In this document: one piece after another, positions 37,208 to 47,700 of the stretch
How the letters are laid out: each line of letters begins with the position of its first letter
Numbering within the stretch: position 1 is the stretch's first letter
DNA from: Novosphingobium hassiacum
Lineage (GTDB): Bacteria > Pseudomonadota > Alphaproteobacteria > Sphingomonadales > Sphingomonadaceae
Direction: 5' to 3'
DNA: 64,000 nucleotides
Assembly: GCF_014196055.1 (NCBI RefSeq)
Contig: NZ_JACICY010000003.1
Coordinates: 372,001 to 436,000, forward strand
Program-made: the position numbers and the translations under genes
Notes under the pieces: generated by a model
Database searches by the model: none
Told to the model about the DNA's origin: nothing
What the model saw: only the letters and a program-made list of their open reading frames with translations

Positions 37208-38689
37208 TTACGCCAGTTTCCACTCCCAGCCCAGCGGATCGCCGTCCATCGCCTCAACGCCTTTGGCCGCGAGTTCATCGCGAAGCGCGTCAGAGCGGGC
37301 AAAATCCTTTGCGGCACGGGCTTCCCTGCGCGCGTCCAAAGTAGCGGCAATATCCGCTTCGTCGACGTCCACGTCCTTCGGCTTGATCCGCAGATCGGTG
37401 CGCTCGAGCGTCAGCACGCCCAGCCCCAGCACCGCGTCCATCATGCCGAGCGCGGCCAGCTTCTCCGCCGGTTCGACCTTCTTGAGCGCCAGTACCTCGT
37501 CGAACACAGTCAGCGCGACTGCGGTGTTCAGATCGTCCGAAACTGCGGCATCGAACCGTTCGAGGAACGGCGCGAAACGTGGCCCCGGTTGGACTTCGCC
37601 TGTCTCAGCGCGCTCCTTCAGTTGCGCAACCGCCATCACCATCCGCTTCAACCGCGTCAGCGCCGCACCCAGCCCCTCCCACGAGAACTCCAGCTCGCTA
37701 CGGTAATGCGCCTGCAGGCACATCATGCGGTAGGCGAGCGGGTGATAGCCCTTGTCGATCAGCAGTTGCAGCCGCAGGAATTCGCCCGACGACTTGCTCA
37801 TCTTGCCGGAGCGCTCGACGAGGAAGTTGTTGTGCATCCACACCCGCGCGCCCGAATTGGCGGGTACGTCGAGGCCGTTGGTGCAGCAGAACGCCTGGTT
37901 CTGTGCGATTTCGTTGGGGTGATGGATCTCGCGGTGATCGATGCCGCCGGTGTGAATGTCGAACGGAAAGCCGAGCACTTCGCCCGACATCACCGAGCAT
38001 TCGAGATGCCAGCCCGGAGCGCCCTTGCCCCACGGTGAGTCCCACTCCATCTGGCGCTTTTCACCGGCTGGGGTCTTGCGCCAGATCGCGAAGTCGGCCG
38101 CGTTGCGCTTGCCCTCGACCGCATCGATCCGGCCTTCCCCATCGTCGGTCTGGGCGCGCGCCAACCGCCCATAATCCGCCACGGTCGAGACGTCGAAATA
38201 GAGCCCGCTGTCGAGTTCGTAGCAGTGCTTGTCCGCAATCCCCGCAGCGAACGCGATCATCTGCGCAACGTAATCCGTCGCCACGGTCCACTGCGCCGGC
38301 TGGCGGATGTTCAGCGCGCGCACGTCGGCCCAGTAGGCCTGCTTGTAGTGTTCGGCGATGTCCCAGATCGATTGCTGCTTGGCAGCCGCCATCCGCTCCA
38401 TCTTGTCCTCGCCCGCATCCGCATCGTCGGTCAGGTGGCCGACATCGGTGATGTTGATGACGTGGGTCAGCTTGTAACCCTTGAACGACAGCGCCCGTCC
38501 GAGCACGTCGGCAAAGACATAGGCGCGCATGTTGCCGATATGCGGGTAGTTGTAGACCGTCGGCCCGCATGAATAGACCCGCGCCTCGCCGGGATGGACC
38601 GGCTCGAACGCCTCGACCGCGCGGGTCAGGCTGTTGAACAGCTTCAGCGGCGCGGACGCAGCGACGGAGGGCAAATGCGAGGTCGTCAT
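37208..38689 (-). CDS. cysS: Cysteine--tRNA ligase
   Basis: The 493-residue class I synthetase has zinc-ligand C41 in YSCGPTVYNYPHIGNMRA with the HIGH-like HIGN (H50-N53). GWHLECSVMS and IDHREIHHPNE carry further Zn ligands, and SGKMSKSSGEF carries KMSKS. It has an N-terminal extension of about 14 residues relative to E. coli. It lies downstream of the TpsA gene with a 39-base gap, too short to be sure of a separate promoter. Confidence 0.97.
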   Translation of the reverse strand: MTTSHLPSVAASAPLKLFNSLTRAVEAFEPVHPGEARVYSCGPTVYNYPHIGNMRAYVFADVLGRALSFKGYKLTHVINITDVGHLTDDADAGEDKMERMAAAKQQSIWDIAEHYKQAYWADVRALNIRQPAQWTVATDYVAQMIAFAAGIADKHCYELDSGLYFDVSTVADYGRLARAQTDDGEGRIDAVEGKRNAADFAIWRKTPAGEKRQMEWDSPWGKGAPGWHLECSVMSGEVLGFPFDIHTGGIDHREIHHPNEIAQNQAFCCTNGLDVPANSGARVWMHNNFLVERSGKMSKSSGEFLRLQLLIDKGYHPLAYRMMCLQAHYRSELEFSWEGLGAALTRLKRMVMAVAQLKERAETGEVQPGPRFAPFLERFDAAVSDDLNTAVALTVFDEVLALKKVEPAEKLAALGMMDAVLGLGVLTLERTDLRIKPKDVDVDEADIAATLDARREARAAKDFARSDALRDELAAKGVEAMDGDPLGWEWKLA

Positions 38690-38728
38690 GACCCCAGCCC
38701 TTGCCCCGTGCGCCTGCGTCCGGTCAAG

Positions 38729-41700
38729 CTATTCGCCCGGTTGCTCCTCTCCGAGCATATCGTCATTGCCCGTGCCCGTCACCGGCTCGTCGATCAGCGG
38801 CTCGAACCCGGCGGGCGCAATCTGGTTGAGCTGGATCAGCGGGCTCTGCATGAAGCTGTCAATCACCACCAGCGCACTGTCTTCCGGTGCTTCGTCCAGT
38901 ACCTCCTCGATCACGTCACGCGTATTGATCGCACTAAACGGCTCCTCGATGATCGGCTCCTCGACCGGGTCGACGCCGCAAGCCTCGACATTGGCGACGA
39001 CGCAGCCATTGACCGATGAAAGCGCGGTCAGATCCTCGTTGAAACCGATCACGCCGATCGCGTCGATGCCCGTTGCACCGCCCACCGTGCCGTTGATCAC
39101 GACATCGAGCGTCCCGCCATCACGGCTGTCTATCGAAAGGTTGGTCGCCACCAGCCCGCGCCGATCCGCGAACTCGGTGCTGGCAGACGTGTTCTGAATG
39201 TAGACCTTGCGGTCAGACCGCAGCGAAATCGTCTCGGCCTCGACCAGAGTACGATCGGCAGTCACCCCGTCGTTCTTCGAAAGCCGCTCGGTGATCGGCG
39301 CGGTGTCCGTCACATTGGCAATGTCCGCCGACGCCTGCGCCGTCACCATTGCGACGCTGCCGCCCGAGAGCGAAAGCGTACCTGCCCGCGCCTGCCCTTC
39401 GAGCAGCCGGATCGACCCCGTCGTCGCATCAAGCGCGATGGCCTGCCCGCTATTCACCGCCAGCGTGTTGCCGGCCGCGTTGCTCATGGTCACCCCGCCG
39501 ACGAACGTGATCGGGCCTTGTGCTGCCAGCGCCAACCGCCCCGTCTGTCCGATCTGCCCCGGCGTGGTCCCTGCCTGGGCGACGACTGACAAGTCGCCGA
39601 CCCTGATCGCACTTCCACCCTGCACCAGCAGGTCGCCGCCCGATTGGATGCGCGAAAATTCGCCTTGCGAAACAGTGTAGCCGCCACTGGCATCGGTACG
39701 CGCATTGTCGCCGAGATAGGTGACGCCCTGCCCCGAGTTGATCAGTTCGATCGATGTCGTATGCGCGGCTTCGCCAAGCTGGCCGGTCGTGCCGATGCCG
39801 AGATCGGTCGATGACAACGCCATCGTCTTGCCGGTGGCCAGCCCATTGAGGATGATCGTCCGGCCAGCGTTCGCAATGAAAGCATTCGCAGCATCGGCGA
39901 CGCTGTCGATCCGGATATCGCGCGCTGCCTCGATTCGGATATCGCCCTGGCCGATCACTCCCGAAACCGCAGTCGCTTGTGGCCGTAGGCTGTCGCTCGA
40001 CGCACTGGCGTAGCCTGCCGACACGCGCGTCACAGTAACATCGCTGGTTATCGAGCGCAGAAGGACATCGCCGCGCGCGTTGATGGTCTGCCCCAATATC
40101 GAGCCGTTCGCGATGACTTCGATATTTCCGTTCGATGCATTGATCGTACTGATCTGCAGAGCACCCGGCGAGGTCAGGCTGACGGCGTCGGCCGAAACCG
40201 AGACAAGGCCGCTGGCGACAAGCGCCGCGACATTGACCACGCCGCTTGATCCCAGCGACACCGCTGCGCCTGTCAGGCTGCCAAGCGTCAGGTCTTCGCC
40301 AGAGAAGATCGACACGTCGCCTGCCGCTGTAATCGCGCCACTCGACAGTGACGACACGTTGGCATCGAAACGCCCACCGGCCGATGCGGTCGTGAACGTC
40401 AACGCGCCCGCATCCAGACCGATGTTGCCCGTTGCGGACAGCGCGCCCGTGGTTACTGGGCCGCTTGCCGAAATGCGGATCGCTCCGTTGCGAGCAGTCA
40501 CGTCTCCACCCGCAACCGACCGAGCGGCTACGGAAACCGACCCGCCATCAAGCTTCGTGAAGCCCACAGAACCGCCCGACGACACTGCAAGCGCCCCGAC
40601 CGAAGTGATTGTGCCACCTGCGACGTTGCCTGTCGTGGTAATCGAACTGATCCCGCGCGAGGTGATCGTGTCGAAGGTGAGCGAACCCGTCGTCACGTTG
40701 ATCGCTGAGCCCGAGGCCGTACCGAAGCGGGCCGCGCCAGCGCTGGTGACCGAAACGCCCGCCCCGGCGGTCAGCGCGTTTGCCGCAACGCTCGACCCTG
40801 CCAGAGCAATCGCCATGCCAGCATCAACGCTAGCGACCGAAAGCGGCCCCGTCGCGGCGATGTTCGATGATCCCGTGCTCCGCACCGAACCGCCCAGCAC
40901 CGATCCGGCCTTGACCCCGATCGTGTTGCCGTTGAGCGCATCGAACCGCAAATCACCCGCGTCGATGGTCAGGGCCTGCCCTGCGGTTGCCGTGCCGAGC
41001 GTCGCCGCACCGGGTGCCGTCACGCTGAGGTTGCCTACCGCCGAAAGCGATGGTGCAACCAGGCTGGCCGATGACACCGACAGGTTGGCACCTGCCCGCG
41101 CCGCATCGGTCAGGATCACCGCGTTAGCAACGGTCAACGACAGATCCGTGCCCGCCACCAGCGCACCAGAACGCATGCTTGCGGCGTTGATCGTCATGGT
41201 CGAGCCAGAGGACGCCGACGTCAGCGTCAGCGCGCCGGTTGCCGTGATATCGAGGCCGGTTCCGGCGGACGCCGTTCCGCCGGTAATCGTGCCGCCGGCA
41301 AGGTTGACAGCATCAGCCGCAGTGATCGCGTCGAACGTCAGCAGCGCAGGATCGATCGTCACCGACCCACCTGTCGAAGCAACCGTGCCCAAGGCGGCGG
41401 TGTTGACTACCGTCAGGCTCAGATCGCCCGCCGACTGCAGTTGTTGTGCCGAAAGGTCGTCTGCATCGACCGTCAGGGTGCCACCTGCAACGGCCGCCAT
41501 GCCTGAGACCGAGCCCCCTTCGATCGACACGTCGCCTGCCACATTCAGCGCACCGAATGTCACGGTCGGCGCAGACAGATCCAGATTGAGTACGTTCTGC
41601 GTTGCCGAAAGATCGAGCAAGCCACCGGCAGTCAGGAGCGCGCTCTTGCCGCCAAGGGCGATGCTGCCGATCACGAGGTCATCCCGCGCGCCGATATCGG

Positions 41701-44700
41701 CGTCGGTGCCCAGCGTCAGTTGTCCGACGCGCAACGATCCCGGCGCCCGGAACGAGCCTTCTGTAACTCCGCCGACGAGACTGGCGGTTGTAAGCTCACG
41801 CGCGGCGCTGATCGACGCTGCATCGATGTCACCACCGAAGGTCAATCCGACATCGTCGAACGTCGCCTCGATAGCACCGCTGCCGGTAAGCGAGCCCGCT
41901 CCCGAAAGCGCAACCGTCCCGCCGCGCACGAGCGCGCCTGCGCCAAGCGCGATGTCACCTTGCGCCGAAGCGATGTTTACCGAGTTGACCGCGAGCACTT
42001 GTGCCGCCGGGTCGAGAGCGATGCGACCCAACGCGGATATGCCCACGTTTCGCCCGGACAGGCTTCCGGTTGCCAGCACGTCCAGCGGGCTGATGCCGCC
42101 CTTGCCGATCAGGATGTTGCCCGACGTCGTTGCACTGCCGATGCAGATCGCACCCTCCAGACACGCAGGGTCGAGCCGTCCGCCGTCGTCGCCACGCGGA
42201 TCGGTCAACGCCAGTTGCCCGGTGACATCGGCGCGGAGCTGATTAGCGAAAAACGTTGCAAACCGCGCGTCGATCGCCGCGCCCGACAGATCGATCGCAC
42301 CGCTGTTGGAATTCACGGTCGTACCGCTGCCGAACGAGACCGTCGCGATATCGCCGATGGCGAGAGTGTAAGCGATATCGACCGCGCCAGCCCGGAATGA
42401 GATCGAGCTGGGTTCGAAGGTTTGATCGGTGTTTGCCTCGATCAGGTTACCTGCGCCCACGGCAATGTCGTTACCGCTGAAGAATGTGAGCTCGGCGCGC
42501 GCAGAGATCGTATTGCCATCTGTGACCGTGATGCCGCCACCGCTGACGAAGTTCGCACCGTGGGCGCTGTCGAACAGCCCGCCGCCTTCGACCTCGCCCA
42601 GCGTCAGCGTGGCGGGCTGGTAGAAGATCTCTCCGTCTTCGACGGCCCCCGCCGCGACGTTGATCTGGCCTCCGGTCGCATTGCGCACGGTGACATCGCC
42701 TGCGCCACGGACGAGCACATCGCCATTGGAGAAATACCCGCTGCCGCGTTCGCCGCTAATCGTGCCTGACGCGTATATGTCGACCGACCCAAGGCCCGCG
42801 ATGAATGCCGGTCCGGTCAGGTTGAAATCGCCCTCCGCCAGGGCCCTGAGCTGCGAAGTGGCATGAACGGGCGCGCAAGTTTCGTTCGGACAATCGACGC
42901 TGGCGATGTCGATCGATCCGCTGCTGATCAGGTTGATGGTGTCGGCGCTGAGTTGGCCACCATTGTTGCCGGTGATCGTCAGCCCAAGGGGTGCCGAGAT
43001 GTCGGCAAGCCCGCCGACCAGAACGCCCGCGCTGCCATTCGTGGTCACCGACACAAACCCTGCCGCCTGCACCAGCAGGTCGGAATCGACCTCGATCGGT
43101 CCCGATACGGCGGTGACGGTAACGTTCGATCCCTCAACCGGAATGCCGGTAGCATTGATAGCAAGGCGTGAGAACCGCATCGCGCCACTGGCTTGCGAGC
43201 TTTGCGCCAGCAGATCGACTTTGCCTCCGGCTCCGCCAAAAGCAAACCCGTCGAACACGATCTGGCTGGTAACATCGATCGATGCAGCGCCGATCTGCAT
43301 CCGCCCCGTATCGCCACCTTCGTCGTCACCCGAGGTAAACGACACATCGCCGCCGAACGGCAAGGCAAAATTGCGTTGGCCCTGCGCTCCGAACCCTGCC
43401 GGCCCGTTACCGGGAGAACCCGGCCCCGTCGTGATTTGGGTGAAGCCGCGCGCCGCCACATCGAGCGTTCCGACCGTCAGCGCGCCGCCGATAGCGTTGA
43501 AGGCAACCGTGCCTCCGACGCCCGGCGCTGTGATGCCCGCATCGCCGCCATTGCCACCGAGCGTGTTGGGCGCGGTCGTGCTTGCGCCGTTGCCACCGCG
43601 ACCACCCGATCCGCCAAAGCCATTGGCCATGATGAACGTGGTTCCGGCAGCGGCTATTTCCGCTTCGCCCGACGCATTGGCTGCAAGCGCAATGCCTCCC
43701 CCTTGGCCAAGACCGCCCACGCCGCCGGCACCGCCGTCCCCACCGGATCCCGCCAGCGCCGCAGAACCGCGTCCGCCAGAACCGCCCATGCCATTCGCCA
43801 TCAGATCAATGCGGACAGCATCAGGCGCGAGCGTCAGTAGCGCTTCATCGTCAGCCTGGATCGTGATCGCTCCGCCAACTCCGGAACCACCAGCGCTGCC
43901 GATCGATCCGTCACCGGTCGCAAGATTGTTTCCGACGCTGCTTGCGCCGTCTCCGCCTGAACCATTCGCCGTGACCGTCAGCGCCGAAACAGTAAGCGAC
44001 GATCCGATGCCGGCCGTGGTCAAGCTGACCGAACCACCCGTGCCGTCACCGCCAATGCCTCCGATCGAAGGGCCGGTCTGGACGCTGGATACATTACCCA
44101 GTCGACCACCATCGCCACCGAATCCGTCGGCGGCGATGGTCACTGCGCCAAACGTCAGATCGCCGCCACTTTCGGCACGACCGATGAAGTTGCCACCAAC
44201 CGCCGCGCCACCGGCACCGCCGTTGCCCACCGCGTTCTGCTCGAAGACGGTAGCGTTGCCCGCCAGTCCGCCATCGCCGCCGAATCCACCAACATCATGG
44301 TTCTCGGGATTGGTCTGGCCGGGCACGCCCAGCCGTGCAAGGTTCGATGCGAGGTAGGAGATCGTCCCGCCGCTTCCCACGCCACCCGCGCCACCGTTTC
44401 CGGCTGCATCGAGTTGTGTGGACCCTGAGCCACCTTCACCGCCGCTACCTGCCTGGCCACGCGCGCTGAGCGCCTGATTGCTGAGGCTCAGCCGCGTGCC
44501 GACGCCGTCCGCGACGATGTTTGCGCTGCCTCCGGTACCATTGCCGCCAGCGCCGCCATTCCCGTCGAGGTTGCCGTTGCCCCCGGCTCCGCCGGTTCCC
44601 GTTGCCGAAACCTGCGGCGCGACGAGGTCGGTGATCCCGCCGACTGCGCGGATTGTGGCCGAGCCGCCGGTCCCGGCGCCACCTGCGCCACCGATACGCC

Positions 44701-47700
44701 CGCTTTCGCCAGCCTGCCCGATCCCATTGGCGATTATCGTCGTGATGCGATCGTTGTCCGAGGAGGTCAGGCTGTCGAACGCGGTGCCGATTTCGAACGC
44801 AGCACTGCCGCCCGTCCCGCTTCCGCCCGCGCCGGCACGGTTGGCGTCACTGGAGATGCGTTGCGCGTCATTGCCCGCCAAGCCGCCCCGACCGTTGGCG
44901 TTGATGTCGAGCCGCGTGGCATCGAATGCGCCTGAAGCGAAGCTGGCCGTCGCGTTACCGCCGAACCCGGCTCCGCCCGAACCGGAATTCGCGATCTCGT
45001 CGGATTCGATGTAGGCTGCACCACCCGCACCGCCCTCGCCGATTGCGTTGATGGTCACCGCAAGCGATACTGCGTTGCTGTCCGCAGCGTCGAGCAGTGA
45101 ACCGCCGTTTACGCTCAGCAGCGCATCTCCACCCCGCCCGGTGCCGCCGTTACCGGCGCTGCCGTTGTCGTAGAACAGATCACCGCCATTGCCGAAATAC
45201 GCGACATAGCCGTTTCCGTAATCGATCGACTTGTTGCCGTTTGCCTCAACTGAAAGCGTATCCGAATACAGCGTTCCGCCGGTCAGGCCGACCGATGCCG
45301 ACCCCCCGAAGCCATCGCCGCCGTTGCCGCCGTCGATGCCCAGGTAGCTGTCGAATTGCGCGCCGTTGCCACCGACGCCCGAGGCCGAAACACGCAGTGT
45401 GTTGATCGTTGCCGTGCCGCCAGATTGCGTGAACGAAGCCGTGCCCCCTCCCCCTTCGCCACCCTTGGCCGGGCTGAAGCCTTCGACGCTGCGGCCTTCG
45501 CCGCCTTCACCATCGGCGCGCACCGACAGATCGGTTGCCGTAAGGTTACCGCTCTCGATGGAATAGGTTGCCGTCCCGCCAATGCCTGCGCCGCCACCGG
45601 CCCCGCTGCTGGCCTGACTATTGAAACTCTTGCCTTCGCCGCCTCTGGACCCGAAACCGAGGCTCTCGGCAATGAAGGTATCGACGGTGACGCTCGAATT
45701 CGCTCCACGTTGAACAATCGTGGTCGTGCCGCCGCGGCCCGTGCCCGTCAGACCCGATCCGCTATCGCGAAATCCTGCAGTTCCGGTTGAGGAAGCGCTG
45801 AAATAGCCTGTGCCGATCGCCCCGTCATCGATCACGACATCGATATTGCCGCCTGTGCCATTGCCCGCATCGGCACCGTTGCCGCCATAACCGTCAGTGT
45901 TGAGATAAACCGAGTTGGCCACATCGAGCGCGCCGCCATTGACGACCGACAACGACATGTTGCCCGCCAGTGCGCTCGCCCCGGTTCCGGTGCCTCGCGC
46001 CGAACTGTAGGCATAGACGCTGCTGCCGGTCAGCGTACTGTCATCGAGCGAGATCGCGATGTTTGCGCTCTTCTGGATGCCGATGCCGTTTCCGCCGCTC
46101 GCTTCGAGCGAAAGGTAGCCGTCGCCCAAGTCTAGCGTCGAGCCATTGGTCAGCGACACGCGCACGGTGTTGGGCAAGGTCAGCGTGCCATACGCCGACG
46201 ATCGCAGACCGATGTAGCCATAGATGCCACCGCCGGAAACCAGATCCGCATTGTCCAGCGACAGTCCGACATCGCCCTGCGTCACCAAGCCGCCGCTCTC
46301 GGCAAAAGCGTAGCTATTGGCGTTCAGGGAACCGGTGGAAAAGCCTTCGCTGTCGCTATTGGCAAAGCTGAAACCGATCTTTCCCGTGGTCGCCTGCTGA
46401 GGTGCTGAATTGACCCCCAGGCTTGCCTGCGCGCTGGTGGAGAGATTGATGTTGGATGCCGAAAGGAATCCGCCATCGACCGAGAATTCGACAGCGCCAG
46501 ATTGTGACGCAGATCCGGCCACCGGCAACTGCGGTGCCGAGAACCCGGCGGTTCCGGCGTTGGAAGTCAGTTGGACCGGCCCAAGGTCGATCTGGCGGGT
46601 CGGCGAGGTCGGCTGATCCTGCAATGCCGAGAACAAGACGCTTCCCGCCGTGGCCTTGCCCGCCGACAAGGCGCCTACGCCCCCGGTCGCGATCGACTGC
46701 AGGGTCATTTCGCCGCCGACGCTGAAGTCCGCGTCGCGCACGATCACATGAACATCGCCTGACGCCGCGTCGGAGCCAACGCTGTCGGCCAGCAACACAT
46801 CGCCGTTGTCCGGATCGACCTGAATCAGCCCTTCGGCGACTGTGCTCGCAGTAAAGTCGCCATCGACAACGAACGCGCTGCCGCTGCCGACGTTGACCGT
46901 AATCGCGCCGGACGTGACGGCATTGCTCGTCCGCAGATCGAGCGCACCGCCCACAGTCAGATCGTTGCCACCAGACGCATCGACCTTGATATCCCCTTGC
47001 GCCTTGAGGAATGCGTCAGCCCCAAACGTCACGTCGGCAGCTGTGGCGTCTATCCCGATTCCGCCCGAGGCCGCGCCGTTCACGACGTTGGACGCGTTAA
47101 GTCCCTGGACCAGCAGCGAAGCGTTGGTTCCGACCGCACTGTCCAGATCGATCGAGCCGCCAAGGACGTTGCGGCCAGCCGAAAGCACGATCGAGCCATC
47201 GGTCTCGCTCGAAGCCGAAACCGCCGCGTCGTAGCCCAGCGACCCGGCAACCACTGCGGTCATTGCCTGGTTTTTCGGCACGGCCACCAGATAGATGCGA
47301 TGGTTCGGGTCGGACAGACTACCCGCAGGACCACCTGTGGTGCCGGTGTGTGAGATTCCGGTCGTGTCGCTCGACCCGCTATCCACGACGATGTCGAACA
47401 GGCCGTTGTTGATCGTCATCGTTGCCGCTTCGGCTGCGACATAGGCAGCCGAGCCATCGACGCGCACGGTCCCGCCTTGCGACACCTTGGGCGCAACCAG
47501 CGCAACGTAGCTGCCGGTTGCAAGATCGGCGTTAATCCGGGCCTGGTTGCTGATCGTGACGGACGACGTCGGAACCGTCGCCGCACCGAAACGGATCTCA
47601 CCCTTGTCACCGAAAAGGCGCGAGACCGTGTCCGTCGCGGAGTCCACCGTGATCGGCAACGACGTCAGCACCAGACTGCCCACGTTGAACACGCCGTTCG

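Noticed and set aside
36218..38038. 606-codon plus-strand open frame over the dehydrogenase and cysS
   Set aside because: It runs opposite two well-identified genes and the gap between them, is Arg/His/Gln-rich, and shows no recognisable domain.
40080..42242. 720-codon plus-strand open frame opposite the TpsA gene, and a similar one at 42906-44357
   Set aside because: Composition is Ser/Pro/Thr-rich without any domain, and it mirrors the repetitive, GC-rich antisense gene. There is no start-site or operon context.
43500..45890. Possible CRISPR-like or tandem DNA repeat because of regular spacing
   Set aside because: Units are coding, in frame and diverged at DNA level; there is no constant repeat with unique spacers.
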